Shown in pieces: positions 36,393 to 47,685 of a DNA stretch of 64,000 bases (its first letter is position 1; each line of letters starts with the position of its first letter). The position numbers and the translations under genes are program-made. This DNA is from Acidobacteriota bacterium (lineage in GTDB: Bacteria > Acidobacteriota > Vicinamibacteria > Vicinamibacterales > UBA2999), in assembly GCA_947482665.1 (NCBI GenBank), contig CANKJK010000001.1:124001-188000 (forward strand), read 5' to 3'. Under the pieces are notes generated by a model. The model was not told the DNA's origin. It did not search any database and saw only the letters and a list, made by a program, of their open reading frames with translations.

Positions 36393-36838
36393 GGTCGATT
36401 GGATGGGCGTCCGGGCGGGTTGCGGAGGTCGCGACCCCGTTCATGGTGAAGCTCGTCGAGTCGTACTCGCTGGTCTGGCGATAGGAGGCGCCGCATCTGC
36501 AGCAGCATCAGCGTGCGTGATTTGTTCAGTTCGGAGCGTGCGGCCTCGACCCGCTCAAGCTGCCGCACGACCGGACCGTCATCCGCGGAGTGCTCGATGA
36601 GGGCGGAGAGTTCCTGCTCGGCCGCGTCGAATCGCTGCTTGCCGGTACGCAGGGCTGGAAGTGCCTGCTGGAAGATGTCTTCGATCTTGCGGCTCTGGTC
36701 CGCGGAGAGCGAGAGGCGTTTCTGCGTGCCCTCGTCGCTCCACCACTTGAATCCTTGCGCGGACACCGGAACGGCGACCCCGAGACACGCCGCGACAAGC
36801 AGGGCGTACCTGAGCCATCCGGTGCGGCTGACAGTCAT
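36389..36838 (-). CDS. Spy/CpxP-like periplasmic protein
   Basis: 149 residues from ATG 36838. Signal peptide ending PVSAQ. Helical body: LSLSADQSRKIEDIFQQALPALRTGKQRFDAAEQELSALIE, then MLLQMRRLLSPDQRVRLDELHHERGRD, the LTPxQ-type pair of Spy, CpxP, ZraP and CnrX. These are periplasmic chaperones or metal and stress sensors. Its place between an ECF sigma/anti-sigma pair and an RND trio matches the logic of the Cupriavidus cnr locus, where CnrX senses for the anti-sigma; that role here is inferred. Confidence 0.8.
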   Translation of the reverse strand: MTVSRTGWLRYALLVAACLGVAVPVSAQGFKWWSDEGTQKRLSLSADQSRKIEDIFQQALPALRTGKQRFDAAEQELSALIEHSADDGPVVRQLERVEAARSELNKSRTLMLLQMRRLLSPDQRVRLDELHHERGRDLRNPPGRPSNRP

Positions 36839-36888
36839 CACACGGATTACGCCCGCCCGGCTGGAGTCGTTTACCTGCGGCAGAGGGG

Positions 36889-38076
36889 TCACCCCAACGG
36901 CTCCGCCGTCAGGGCCGAGAGCCGATGGATCGTGCGCTCGACGACGCTGTCCGGCGTGGAGGCGCCCGAGGTCAGACCGATGGACACGGGTCCAGCGAGG
37001 GGCAGCCAGTCGGCGGCCACCCGCTCGGAGGCCTGGCCAACCGGCTTGTGCCGGAGAGCGGCGGGGGACTCCAGGCAGGAGGGGTCCGCCACGTGATAGG
37101 TCGGCACGAAGTCGGCCGACATCCGCGCGAGGTTGCAGGTGTTGCTGCTGTTGTAGCCGCCGATGACGATCATCAGGTCCAGGGAACGGGTCGACAACAG
37201 GTGTTCGACGGCGTCCTGACGATCCTGGGTGGCGCTGCAGATGGTGTCGAAGGACCGGAAGCGAAACGTGCTCTCCTCGGGCCCGAACCGCGCAGCGATG
37301 GCGGCACGGAACATTTCTCCGATGGCCAGCGATTCCGTGCTGAGCATCGTGGTCTGGTTCGCGCAGCCGATGTGCTGGAGATCCCTGTCCGGATCGAACC
37401 CGGGCGAGGTTGCGGCGGCGAACCGTTCGAGAAACGCGGTGCGGCTCCCGCCATCGCGGATGTAGTCGCAGGCCACGCCCGCCTCATCCTCGTTCAGGAC
37501 GATGAGGTAGTGGCCGACTCCGGCGTTCAGGGCCTGCGAGGCCGTGGCCTGAGTCTCCTCGTGCCAGTGCTTGCCGTGGATGACCGAAGTGAAGCCTTCC
37601 TCGGCATAGCGGCGTACGTTCTTCCAGACGTTGAGCACGGACCCGCATGTCGTGTCGACCAGCGTGCATCCGCGCTCGTCGAGCCGCTGGAGGATTTCAA
37701 GGGTGACGCCGAAGGCCGGCAGGATGACCACCTGGTCCGGCGTCAGCTGTTCGATGGACTCGCCCGGGTCGCTGAGGAAGCGGATGCCCTGGCGCCGAAG
37801 CTCGTCATTGACGTGCGGGTTATGGATGATCTCGCCGGTGAGAAACACCTCGCGGTCGGGAAACCGGTGCCGGGTCTGGTAGGCATAATCGACCGCGCGG
37901 TCAACGCCGTAGCAGAACCCGAACTCCCGCGCCATGTGAATGACCAGTCGCCCGGAGCGATATTCGTAGTCCTCGGCCTTGATCCGGCGGACGAGGTCGC
38001 TGTGGTAACTGCCGATGAGCAGGGGCTGGACCTCATGCTTGAGATCCAGACCTTTCCGGAAGATTTGGGCGCTCAC
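36889..38076 (-). CDS. ispH: 4-hydroxy-3-methylbut-2-enyl diphosphate reductase
   Basis: 395 residues from GTG 38076; the long form also found in cyanobacteria and plastids, with the extension RKGLDLKHEVQPLLIGSYHSDLVRRI before the core. [4Fe-4S] ligands: Cys in EFGFCYGVDRAV, in DTTCGSVLNVWK, and in NSSNTCNLARM. Substrate residues in GEIIHNPHVNDELR and GKHWHEET. Last step of the MEP pathway to IPP and DMAPP. Only 8 bp after the anti-sigma gene and 50 bp before the Spy-like gene, an unexpected place for this housekeeping gene. Confidence 0.94.
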   Translation of the reverse strand: MSAQIFRKGLDLKHEVQPLLIGSYHSDLVRRIKAEDYEYRSGRLVIHMAREFGFCYGVDRAVDYAYQTRHRFPDREVFLTGEIIHNPHVNDELRRQGIRFLSDPGESIEQLTPDQVVILPAFGVTLEILQRLDERGCTLVDTTCGSVLNVWKNVRRYAEEGFTSVIHGKHWHEETQATASQALNAGVGHYLIVLNEDEAGVACDYIRDGGSRTAFLERFAAATSPGFDPDRDLQHIGCANQTTMLSTESLAIGEMFRAAIAARFGPEESTFRFRSFDTICSATQDRQDAVEHLLSTRSLDLMIVIGGYNSSNTCNLARMSADFVPTYHVADPSCLESPAALRHKPVGQASERVAADWLPLAGPVSIGLTSGASTPDSVVERTIHRLSALTAEPLG

Positions 38077-38083
38077 CTGGGCG

Positions 38084-38641
38084 TTACCACGTCGTGTCGT
38101 GCTGCTCGGACAGTGGTGTCAGCTCATGAATGGCGCGCAGCATCCCGACAGGGCCCGAGTGCACGGATTCGAGTGCGGTCAGGAGTTCATCGTCCCCAGC
38201 CACCGACACGGCATACACCGCCGGTTGGGCGGTGACGTGCGGGGGGATGCCGCGCGCGAGGGGCTGAACTGGCCTGTCGGATTGGGTCCAGCGGCCAAGC
38301 GCCAGTCCGACGATGAGGCCAGCGGCAGCGGCGACCATCCAGCGCGGGCGGGCGCGCAGGGACGGAACGCGCGGTGTGCCGGCGCCGGGAAAGCGAAGGA
38401 GCTGTCCGGCCGGTTGTGCCTCGATCGCGGCCAGGATGCGCCGTTTCGACGCATCGATCCGGGTCTCGGTGAACACCTGAGCGAAGGACCCGTCCGCCCC
38501 GGACCTGATCTCTTCAGTGAACGTCCGGAGTTCCGCAAGCCGCGCCTGGCAATGCGGGCAGGAGGCCAGGTGCGGATCCGCGGGAGCGGTCTCGAGCAGG
38601 GCATACAGCCGGGTGTCGTTCAGGTGGCGCTCGATGGACAT
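38084..38641 (-). CDS. Anti-sigma factor, membrane-bound
   Basis: 185 residues from ATG 38641. HLASCPHCQARLAELRTF in the cytoplasmic N-terminus resembles a reduced zinc-binding anti-sigma (ZAS-like) module. One membrane segment (WMVAAAAGLIVGLALG, about 110-125) and a short periplasmic domain follow. Directly downstream of the ECF sigma gene (4-bp gap), so it most likely sequesters that sigma factor until an envelope signal. Confidence 0.82.
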   Translation of the reverse strand: MSIERHLNDTRLYALLETAPADPHLASCPHCQARLAELRTFTEEIRSGADGSFAQVFTETRIDASKRRILAAIEAQPAGQLLRFPGAGTPRVPSLRARPRWMVAAAAGLIVGLALGRWTQSDRPVQPLARGIPPHVTAQPAVYAVSVAGDDELLTALESVHSGPVGMLRAIHELTPLSEQHDTTW

Positions 38642-38645
38642 CGTG

Positions 38646-39287
38646 TCAGCGCTCCAGGAGGCCGCGCAGCCGGCGAAGGGCGCGGAACAGGTGCACGCGG
38701 ACCGTGGCTTCTGTGAGGCCGAGCGCCTCACCGACAAAGGCCGGTGACTGTCCATCGAGATACCGAAGGACGAAGACCTGACGCTGCCGGGCTGGCAGTT
38801 CGGCTAGCGCGCCAGCGATCTCGCCTGCCCGGGCCTTTGACAGGAGGCGTGCCTCCGGAGACGGTGCGGTCGAGGCCGGTTCCGGGGGCCACACCGGTGA
38901 GGCGTCACCTGCGGGAATCGTCCACTTGAGGCGCCGTGACCGCGACTTCTGGCGGTCGAGGCAGCCGTTCACGAGAATCTTCGTGAACCAGACTTCAAAT
39001 GGACGAGTTTCTGAGTACGCCGGCATGTGCAGGAACACCTTTAAGAAAGCGTCCTGGGCCGCTTCGGCGGCATCGTCGGCATCGCGCAGGTAATAGTAGG
39101 CAATCCGCAAAGCCCTCCGGTGGAGCAGGTCGACGAGCGCCGAGAAGCGTTCCCGCGCCTCGTCCCTGGCCCCGCTCGCCAGCATGGCCTTGATCTCGCT
39201 GGCCACCACCGATGCGGGACTGGGCGGAGTCCCCTCCGGCGTGACCGGGGCGGCGATGGGCGCAGGTGCGTGGGAGCGTCTTGGCAT
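38646..39287 (-). CDS. ECF RNA polymerase sigma factor (RpoE-like)
   Basis: 213 residues. Region 2: YYYLRDADDAAEAAQDAFLKVFLHMPAYSETRPFEVWFTKILVNGCLDRQK. Region 4: ALAELPARQRQVFVLRYLDGQSPAFVGEALGLTEATVRVHLFRALRRLR. First gene of the minus-strand run through anti-sigma, ispH, Spy-like and the RND trio, which it probably controls along with itself. Confidence 0.93.
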   Translation of the reverse strand: MPRRSHAPAPIAAPVTPEGTPPSPASVVASEIKAMLASGARDEARERFSALVDLLHRRALRIAYYYLRDADDAAEAAQDAFLKVFLHMPAYSETRPFEVWFTKILVNGCLDRQKSRSRRLKWTIPAGDASPVWPPEPASTAPSPEARLLSKARAGEIAGALAELPARQRQVFVLRYLDGQSPAFVGEALGLTEATVRVHLFRALRRLRGLLER

Positions 39288-39423
39288 GTAATACCGCCGG
39301 GCTGGCGGATGTGTTTACGTGCCCTCAACTATAGCCGCAAAGCCTACTGTTAACTTGTGTTACGCTGGCGTCCTTCGGGGCAGTTTAGCCCTGTTTTCCT
39401 TGCAGAAAGGTCAAGAGCGGCAC

Positions 39424-41022
39424 ATGAGTGAGCAGGCAGGCAAGAACACGGGCCTTCAGGCCATTGGCTTTCCCTCGACCGGTCCGTTGCACTGGAATCT
39501 CAGTGAGGCCGCACTGTACGAGGAGGCCGTCCGCCGCGCCGAAGGCGTGATGACCGCCGACGGCACGCTCGCCTGCCGCACGGGAACCCACACGGGCCGC
39601 TCGCCGAACGACAAGTTCTTCGTGAAGGAACCGAGCAGCGAGCAGCACATTCACTGGGGCAGCACAAATCGCCCGATTGACGAAGCGCAATTTGACCTGC
39701 TCCACCGGGACATGGCCGCGTTCGCCCAGGGCAAAGAACTCTTTGTCCTTGACGCCTGGGCCGGGGCAGCGCAGGACTACCGGATGCCGGTGCGCGTGGT
39801 CACCGAGTTCGCGTGGCACAACCTGTTTGCCCGGAATATGTTCATCCCCGAGAACGATCAGGCGGCCCGGGACCGCCACCAGCCCGAGTTCTGCATCATC
39901 GACATGCCGAACTTCAAGGCTGACCCCGCCAAGCATGGGACACGGTCAGAGACGTTCATCGTGGTCCACATGGGCAAGCGCCTCGTGCTGATTGGCGGGA
40001 CCAACTACGCCGGCGAGATCAAGAAGTCCGTCTTCACCATCCTGAACTACACGCTGCCGCTCAAGGGCGTGCTCTCGATGCACTGCTCGGCGAATATCGG
40101 CGCGAAGGGGGACACGGCGCTCTTCTTCGGCCTGTCCGGCACCGGCAAGACCACCCTGTCGAGCGACCCGGCGCGTCAGCTGATCGGTGATGACGAGCAC
40201 GGGTGGAGCGATACCGGCACGTTCAACTTCGAGGGCGGCTGCTACGCGAAGGTCATCAAGCTGTCGAAGGAGGCCGAGCCACAGATCTACGCGGCATCGC
40301 GCCGCTTCGGCACGATCCTCGAGAACGTCGTGACGGACCCGGTGACCCGTGCCATCAATTTCGATGATGGGTCGCTGACCGAGAACACCCGGAGTTCGTA
40401 TCCGCTGCGCTTCATCGACAACGCCGTGCCCTCCGGACAGGGTGGCAACCCGGCCAATGTCGTCATGCTGTGCGCGGACGCCTATGGCGTCCTGCCGCCG
40501 ATTGCGCGGCTGTCTCCGGACGCAGCGGCCTATCACTTCCTCTCGGGCTACACCGCCCGCGTCGCCGGCACCGAGAAGGGCGTCACGGAGCCCAAGGCCA
40601 CGTTCAGCACCTGCTTCGGGGCACCGTTCCTGCCGCTGGCGCCCGGTGTCTACGCGAAGATGCTCACGGAGAAGATTGCGCGGCACAGCGCCCGCGTGTG
40701 GCTCGTGAACACCGGGTGGACGGGTGGACCCTACGGCGTCGGTTCGCGGATGAAGATCGCCTACACGCGCGCGATGATCAACGCGGCGCTGAACGGCGAA
40801 CTGGACGCGGTGGAGTACACGCGGCATCCGCAGCTCAACGTGGACATGCCCACGTCGTGCCCGGGTGTGCCGAACGATGTGCTGGACCCCCGGACGACCT
40901 GGAGCGACAAGGCGGCGTACGATGCGCAGGCCGGGAAGCTCGCGGCGATGTTTGTGGAGAATTTCAAGACGTTCGAGACAGGCGTCACCGCCGCTGTCAA
41001 GGACGCCGGTCCGCGGGCCTAG
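39424..41022 (+). CDS. pckA: Phosphoenolpyruvate carboxykinase (ATP)
   Basis: 532 residues from ATG 39424, the usual family length; the upstream in-frame ATG 39319 would add 35 unlikely residues. Kinase-1a loop GLSGTGKTTLSSDP, kinase-2 LIGDDEHGWSDTGTFNFEGGCYAK, substrate RTGTHTGRSPNDKF, metal-site GGTNYAGEIKKSVF. Converts oxaloacetate and ATP to PEP and CO2; the gateway to gluconeogenesis. Divergent from the ECF sigma gene. gatB starts 27 bp after it. Confidence 0.96.
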   Translation: MSEQAGKNTGLQAIGFPSTGPLHWNLSEAALYEEAVRRAEGVMTADGTLACRTGTHTGRSPNDKFFVKEPSSEQHIHWGSTNRPIDEAQFDLLHRDMAAFAQGKELFVLDAWAGAAQDYRMPVRVVTEFAWHNLFARNMFIPENDQAARDRHQPEFCIIDMPNFKADPAKHGTRSETFIVVHMGKRLVLIGGTNYAGEIKKSVFTILNYTLPLKGVLSMHCSANIGAKGDTALFFGLSGTGKTTLSSDPARQLIGDDEHGWSDTGTFNFEGGCYAKVIKLSKEAEPQIYAASRRFGTILENVVTDPVTRAINFDDGSLTENTRSSYPLRFIDNAVPSGQGGNPANVVMLCADAYGVLPPIARLSPDAAAYHFLSGYTARVAGTEKGVTEPKATFSTCFGAPFLPLAPGVYAKMLTEKIARHSARVWLVNTGWTGGPYGVGSRMKIAYTRAMINAALNGELDAVEYTRHPQLNVDMPTSCPGVPNDVLDPRTTWSDKAAYDAQAGKLAAMFVENFKTFETGVTAAVKDAGPRA

Positions 41023-41049
41023 GCCGCGCGGATCTCAGGCGGCAGCACC

Positions 41050-42497
<1,448 letters not shown>

Positions 42498-42501
<4 letters not shown>

Positions 42502-43172
42502 GCGGCCGCCCCATCATCGATATCAGCGGCCTCTCGAAGCTGTACGCCCGGGGCCTTCCGGCCCTTCGGGAACTGACGCTCGCCGTGGAGCGGGGTGAGT
42601 TCATCTTCATCACCGGACCCAGCGGTGCGGGCAAGTCGACGTTGCTGCGGTTGCTGCTGCTCCAGGACCGTCCATCGAACGGTCGTATTGTCGTCAACGG
42701 GTACGACCTGTCCACGTTGTCGAAGGCACAGATTCAGGAGTATCGCCGCGGAATCGGTTTTGTCTTTCAGGACTTCCGGCTGATTCCTGCGAAGACTGTG
42801 CTGGAGAATGTCTGCTTTGTCGCCGAGGTACTCGGCATGACGGAGTCCCAGCAGAAGCGCCGGGCGTTCCAGGTCCTGAAATCCGTTGGGCTTCAGCATC
42901 GGATGAATGCCTATCCGGCCGAACTGTCGGGTGGGGAGCAGCAGCGCGTCGCGATCGCGAGAGCGCTGACATCGGACCCGAGTCTGCTGCTGGCGGATGA
43001 GCCGACGGGCAATCTCGATCCGGATCTGGCACTTGAAATCATGAACCTGTTTCGCGAGATCAACGCCGGTGGTACGACGGTGATTGTGGCGACCCATGAC
43101 CGGGAGCTGATTCGGCTGGTCGGTTGCCGGACGCTGATGCTGGACCAGGGCACCATCGTGGAGGTGGCGTGA
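42498..43172 (+). CDS. ftsE: Cell division ATP-binding protein FtsE
   Basis: 224 residues. Walker A GPSGAGKST, FtsE-type FVFQDFRLIPAKTVLENV, signature [15 protein letters not shown], Walker [13 protein letters not shown]-loop VATHDRE. With FtsX regulates septal peptidoglycan hydrolases. Overlaps gatB upstream and ftsX downstream. Confidence 0.95.
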
Positions 43173-44056
43173 GCGGGATCCGCTTCGCGCTCCGGGAGGG
43201 GTTTGCCAGCATCTGGCGGCGCCGGACCTCGAGCGCGCTTGCGATGACCGCTATTGCGCTGGCGGCGCTGGTCTTGTCGTCGCTGCTGTTGGTGACGTCG
43301 AACCTGGAGCGGCTGCTGAGCGGTTGGTCGACGGCCGCGGAGTTCTCCGTGTATCTGGTCGACACCGCGACGTCGGATCAGCGGGGAGCGGTTGAGGCGG
43401 CAGTGGACGGGTCAGGCGTGGCCGCGCGGCGCGAGTATGTGTCGAAGGTGGACGCGCTCGCGCGATTCAAGCGCGACAACGCGGAACTGGAGGCGTTGGC
43501 AGCGGCGCTGCAGTCGAATCCCTTTCCCGCTTCAGTCGAGGTGCAGGTCCAGTCCGAGAAGCAGGGCAGCGCAGAGGTCGAAGTGCTCGTGGCCGTGCTG
43601 GCGAAGCTTCCAGGCGTCGCCGACGTGCGCTACGACCGCGAGTGGATCCGGCGGGTGACGGGAGGCCTCAGCATGGTCCGCCGGCTTGGGCTCATCATCG
43701 GTCTGGTGATGATGGCGGCGGCGGCGCTGACGGTGGCCGCGGTCATTCGCCTGGCCTTTGATGCGCGGCGCGAGGAAATCCGCCTGATGTACCTGGTGGG
43801 CGCACCGTACCGATTCATCCGGGGACCGTTCATTGTCGAGGGCCTCGTCCTCGGTGGTCTCGGGGCGGGTGTGGCTGTCCTGGTTCTGTGGCTGGGATTC
43901 CGTGCGGCCTTTGCCTGGTGGACCCCAACGCTGTCGTCGCTGGGCGCGTTGGAGGTGCTGCGATTCCTGCCCGTGTACACGGCGAGTCTGGTCGTCGTGG
44001 GCGGGGCTGTCGTGGGGGCGGCCTGCGGGTTTGCGGTCTCGAGGCGAACCTCTTAG
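43169..44056 (+). CDS. ftsX: Cell division protein FtsX
   Basis: 295 residues from GTG 43169 (GTGA overlap with ftsE). Four membrane segments: one at about 25-45 (MTAIALAALVLSSLLLVT), an extracytoplasmic loop of about 115 residues, then LGLIIGLVMMAAAALTVAAVIRL with RREEIRLMYLVGAP, and two near the C-terminus. Permease partner of FtsE. Confidence 0.93.
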   Translation: MSGIRFALREGFASIWRRRTSSALAMTAIALAALVLSSLLLVTSNLERLLSGWSTAAEFSVYLVDTATSDQRGAVEAAVDGSGVAARREYVSKVDALARFKRDNAELEALAAALQSNPFPASVEVQVQSEKQGSAEVEVLVAVLAKLPGVADVRYDREWIRRVTGGLSMVRRLGLIIGLVMMAAAALTVAAVIRLAFDARREEIRLMYLVGAPYRFIRGPFIVEGLVLGGLGAGVAVLVLWLGFRAAFAWWTPTLSSLGALEVLRFLPVYTASLVVVGGAVVGAACGFAVSRRTS

Positions 44057-44082
44057 TGCCCATCGAACGGGGTGTAAATCGG

Positions 44083-44112
44083 TTGACACGTCTCGCACTG
44101 GATCGGTAGACT
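44083..44112 (+). promoter_or_regulatory. Sigma-70 promoter downstream of ftsX
   Basis: TTGACA (44083-44088), 18-bp spacer, TAGACT (44107-44112): close to the vegetative consensus. It would start transcripts just before the 44130 ORF and on toward the RNase R gene. Confidence 0.7.
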
Positions 44113-44129
44113 GTTTTCAATTCTTGCAG

Positions 44130-44441
44130 ATGCCCGCGTCGAGGATTCGTCTCTCGCGCTTCGTCACAGAGTCACCCAGGGGTTGCCGGCCATGCCTGCA
44201 TTCCTTGAGCGACTTCTACCGTGAGGAAGTCGCACGGTGTCAGCGCTGTCTGGATGACCGTCGCGACATGTATTCGCCGCAGGCCATCCGGGACGTGGAA
44301 CTGGCGCTCTCGCGGGTCATGGCGAGTCTCGATCGCCTGAGCACCTCACCGGACGCGGATGTCGTTGTGGGCAGGCTCTTGCGGCAGTTCGACGCAGCGG
44401 CGGGTTTGATGAGCTGGTCAGACCCCACGCAGGTTCACTGA
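44130..44441 (+). CDS. Hypothetical protein
   Basis: 103 residues; ATG 44130 lies about 18 bp after a strong promoter, so the transcript leader is very short. The second half is helical and protein-like (DFYREEVARCQRCLDDRRDMYSPQAIRDVELALSRVMASL), the first half less so, and an internal start is possible. Two CxxC-like pairs (CRPC, CQRC) suggest a metal site but are not a known finger. No family recognised. Confidence 0.5.
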   Translation: MPASRIRLSRFVTESPRGCRPCLHSLSDFYREEVARCQRCLDDRRDMYSPQAIRDVELALSRVMASLDRLSTSPDADVVVGRLLRQFDAAAGLMSWSDPTQVH

Positions 44442-44535
44442 TTGTCCCTCTGCCGGCCAGGCCGGCGTTCTCCCTTCCGGTTCTCTCTGCCCACCGCTGT
44501 GCCAGCGCACGCGGCCACTCGATCGTTTCTTCCTC

Positions 44536-46815
44536 ATGCTCACACCTGAAGCGCTTCTCTCCCGTCTGCGAGAGTCCGGCATCCTGCCGGCGACTCCCCG
44601 CGAGATTCTCCGCCGGCTGAAGACGCCGAAGGAACACCGCGTGTCGCTGAAGCGCCACCTCCGCTCCCTTGCGCAGGCCGGACACCTCGTCGAACTTCGG
44701 GGCCAGCGCCTGGGACTTCCTGACGGTGATGATGCGGCCAGGGGGCGGTTCACGATGCACCCGTCGGGGTTCGGATTCGTGACGCCCGATGCGTCCAGGG
44801 GCCGCGAAGACGACATCTTCATTCCTCCGCACGCCATTGGCGAGGCGATGCACGGCGATCGGGTACTGGCCGTGGCCGACAGGCAGACGCCACGTGGACT
44901 GGAGGGCCGGATTGTGCGCGTGCTGGCGCGCGGGCAACAGGCGCTGGTCGGCCGCTACGAAGAGGACGGCCGTGGCCGCGGCCATGTCGTCCCGTTCGAT
45001 CCACGCGTCAAGGACCCCATTGAGGTGGCGCCAGGCCGTGCGATGGAGGCCGAACCCGGGGAGATGGTCGTCGCCACCATTACGCGGTGGCCGACACCCC
45101 TGACGGGGGCGGCGGGGGAGGTCACCAAGGTGCTGGGACCGGTCGATGCACCGGGCGTCGACACGGAGGTGATCATCCACAAGTACGGCCTGCCCGACGC
45201 GCACAGCGACGAGGCCGTCGCGGAGGCGCTCCGCTGTGGAGATGCGGTGCGCGAAGAGGATCTGGCCGGCCGGACAGACTTCCGCGGCGTGCCCACGGTG
45301 ACCATTGATGGTGAGCATGCGCGTGACTTCGACGACGCGATCACACTCGAGAGGCTCCCGAATGGCCACTACTGGCTCGGCGTGCATATCGCCGATGTGG
45401 CGCACTATGTGGTGGAGGGCAGTGCGCTCGATGACGAGGCGTACGAGCGGGGCACGTCGGTCTACTTCCCGGAACGTGCGATTCACATGTTTCCGTCGGA
45501 ACTCTCGACCGGTCTCTGCAGCCTCAGGCCGCGCGTGGATCGGCTCGTCCAATCCTGCCTGATGGAGATTGACGTCAACGGTGCCGTGGTGCGCCATGAA
45601 CTCCATGACGGCGTCATTCACAGCACGGCGCGGATGACCTATACCGCCGTCAACGCGATCCTGACCGACCGGGACCCTGCGCAGCGCGCGGCGCACGCCG
45701 ATCTCGTCCCGCTCTTCGAGTTGATGCAGGCACTCTTCGAAGTGCTGAACGCGAGACGTCGCCGCCGCGGGGCGATCGACTTCGACCTCCCTGAATCCGA
45801 GGTGGTGCTGGATGCGAACGGCGCCATCGAGGCGATCGTGGCCAGTGAGCGCAACGTCGCCCACCGCCTGATCGAGGAGTTCATGCTCCTGGCCAACGAG
45901 ACCGTCGCTGCGCACCTTGAGGCGCAGTCAGTGCCCGCGCTCTACCGTGTGCACGAGGCGCCGGATACGAAGAAGGTGCTGGACTTTGAAACCTTCATCA
46001 CGACGCTGGGCTATAGCCTGGCGGCCGGCGGTGAGCAGGTGCGCCCCGGGCATTTTCAGGCGCTGGTCGACCGGATGCGTGGGACGCCAGAGGAGCGCCC
46101 CATTGCGGCGCTGATGCTGCGGACGATGCAGAAGGCGCGCTATGACGCGGTGCCGCTCGGCCACTTCGGTCTTGCCACCGAGCACTACACGCACTTCACG
46201 TCACCCATCCGGCGGTATCCGGATCTGGTTGTGCATCGAATGGTCCGCGCCAGCCGCCATCGTGGACTCGATGCCGAACGGACCGAGGAACTGCAGGCGG
46301 AGTTGCCGGAGTCGGCGCGTCACCTCTCGGAGCGGGAGCGCAGGGCCGATGAGGCCGAGCGTGAACTGCTCCAGTGGAAGAAGGTCCGTTTCATGGCGGA
46401 CAAGGTCGGTGAGGCGTTCACCGGGTTCATCACGGGTGTGACCGCGTTCGGCCTGTTCGTCGGCCTCGTCGAGCACTACGTGGAAGGCATGGTGCATGTC
46501 TCCACCTTGGCGGACGACTACTACCGGTTCCTGGATGACCATCACGTGCTGCGAGGAGAGCGCACGGGCCGGATGTTCAGGCTTGGCGATCAGGTGACGG
46601 TGCAGGTGATCCGCGTGGACCAGGAGCGCCGGCAGGTCGACCTGGGGATCAGCGACGTGCTGGAATCCGTGCGGCGTTCGGCCCGGCCTCGAACCGGGCG
46701 GGGAGAGCAGCGAACGAAGGCCGAGAAGAGGCGGGCCCAGCGGCCCGGGCGCAGAGAGCGTGAGCGGAAGGCCGCGCACGGAGCCGGCGGCCGCCCACAG
46801 AAACGGCGGCGCTAG
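44536..46815 (+). CDS. rnr: Ribonuclease R
   Basis: 759 residues. Helix-turn-helix front, cold-shock domains ([16 protein letters not shown]), RNB catalytic domain with [32 protein letters not shown] (metal Asp residues), [20 protein letters not shown]1 domain ([15 protein letters not shown]) and a basic tail rich in Arg/Lys. 3' to 5' exoribonuclease that degrades structured RNA. Its stop shares CTAG with the stop of the convergent tatA gene. Confidence 0.96.
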   Translation: MLTPEALLSRLRESGILPATPREILRRLKTPKEHRVSLKRHLRSLAQAGHLVELRGQRLGLPDGDDAARGRFTMHPSGFGFVTPDASRGREDDIFIPPHAIGEAMHGDRVLAVADRQTPRGLEGRIVRVLARGQQALVGRYEEDGRGRGHVVPFDPRVKDPIEVAPGRAMEAEPGEMVVATITRWPTPLTGAAGEVTKVLGPVDAPGVDTEVIIHKYGLPDAHSDEAVAEALRCGDAVREEDLAGRTDFRGVPTVTIDGEHARDFDDAITLERLPNGHYWLGVHIADVAHYVVEGSALDDEAYERGTSVYFPERAIHMFPSELSTGLCSLRPRVDRLVQSCLMEIDVNGAVVRHELHDGVIHSTARMTYTAVNAILTDRDPAQRAAHADLVPLFELMQALFEVLNARRRRRGAIDFDLPESEVVLDANGAIEAIVASERNVAHRLIEEFMLLANETVAAHLEAQSVPALYRVHEAPDTKKVLDFETFITTLGYSLAAGGEQVRPGHFQALVDRMRGTPEERPIAALMLRTMQKARYDAVPLGHFGLATEHYTHFTSPIRRYPDLVVHRMVRASRHRGLDAERTEELQAELPESARHLSERERRADEAERELLQWKKVRFMADKVGEAFTGFITGVTAFGLFVGLVEHYVEGMVHVSTLADDYYRFLDDHHVLRGERTGRMFRLGDQVTVQVIRVDQERRQVDLGISDVLESVRRSARPRTGRGEQRTKAEKRRAQRPGRRERERKAAHGAGGRPQKRRR

Positions 46816-46976
46816 GCGCCGGCCGACTTGTCGTCGGAGTCTTCCTTTGAGGCGTCCTTGAAGTTGCGGATGCCCTTGCCGATGCCACGGCCCAGCTCTG
46901 GCAGCCGATTGGCGCCGAAGATGATGATGACGATCACCAAGATGATGACGAGTTCGGGAATGCCGAGACGGCTCAT
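46812..46976 (-). CDS. tatA: Twin-arginine translocase subunit TatA/TatE
   Basis: 54 residues from ATG 46976. Starts [19 protein letters not shown], the membrane helix with the conserved Glu-like polar position, then the hinge [21 protein letters not shown] of the amphipathic helix and an acidic tail (KEDSDDKS). Forms the size-variable channel for folded Tat substrates. tatB and tatC are not in the window. Convergent with rnr, sharing its last bases. Confidence 0.93.
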   Translation of the reverse strand: MSRLGIPELVIILVIVIIIFGANRLPELGRGIGKGIRNFKDASKEDSDDKSAGA

Positions 46977-47113
46977 GACAACCTTCCTCTTCAGTCCGAC
47001 CCTCGCGCGGGTCGGGTGCGCTCACGGGGTCACCGTCAGACGCTCGAGGAATTGTACCACCCGCGTTGCACTTTCCCGAGTGGCTGTCTAGAGTACGGAT
47101 ACGCGCGTGACGC

Positions 47114-47587
47114 ATGGATGTGACTGAGAGACAGCTCTACACGGTGGCGGTATTCCAGGACGCGGCGTCAGCCGCGCGTGGCGTGAACGCGCTGCTCGCC
47201 GAGGGATTCCCGGCCGGTGCGGTGAGCACCGTCGCCGTGGAAGCGGTCCAGGTGAGTGGCGCCGAGGATCGGGTGTTCGGCCCTGACACGGCCGTTCTCG
47301 AGGTGCGAGGACTCGGACGCGTTAGCGCCGGAGGCTCCGCGGTGGCGGTGCTTCAGGGGCAGGATGCCGCATTCGAGGCGAAGGGCCTGGCCGCCGCAGC
47401 GTCGCGTCTCGGCTTCCAGCCGCACGACGGCCGCATCTTTGAGCTGCTGGTCGCGCGTGGCGGAACGCTGGTCGCTGTTGCCGGAGCCGACAGGGCGGCA
47501 GATGCGCTGGCGGTTCTGCACGCCTACGGAGGCGGCAACGCCGCCATCGGGGCCTGGGCGGATCGCGTCCACGTTTTCGTGTCCTGA
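47114..47587 (+). CDS. Hypothetical protein, possible YflT/DUF1269-like stress domain
   Basis: 157 residues, no membrane segment or signal. YTVAVFQDAASAARGVNALLAEGFPAGAVSTV recalls the N-terminal strand-helix-strand of general-stress proteins of the YflT or DUF1269 type, and a second similar unit follows near 105-157 (LVAVAGADRAADALAVLHAYGGG). So it may be a duplicated alpha/beta fold. Monocistronic. Function unknown. Confidence 0.45.
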   Translation: MDVTERQLYTVAVFQDAASAARGVNALLAEGFPAGAVSTVAVEAVQVSGAEDRVFGPDTAVLEVRGLGRVSAGGSAVAVLQGQDAAFEAKGLAAAASRLGFQPHDGRIFELLVARGGTLVAVAGADRAADALAVLHAYGGGNAAIGAWADRVHVFVS

Positions 47588-47685
47588 CCCTGGCGCAGGG
47601 CAGCGCATCAGACACGGTCAATGCCAGATCGAATTCGCTCAAGGCATCCCACTTGCAATTGCGGGGTGGCAGTGGCTCTGCCAGA

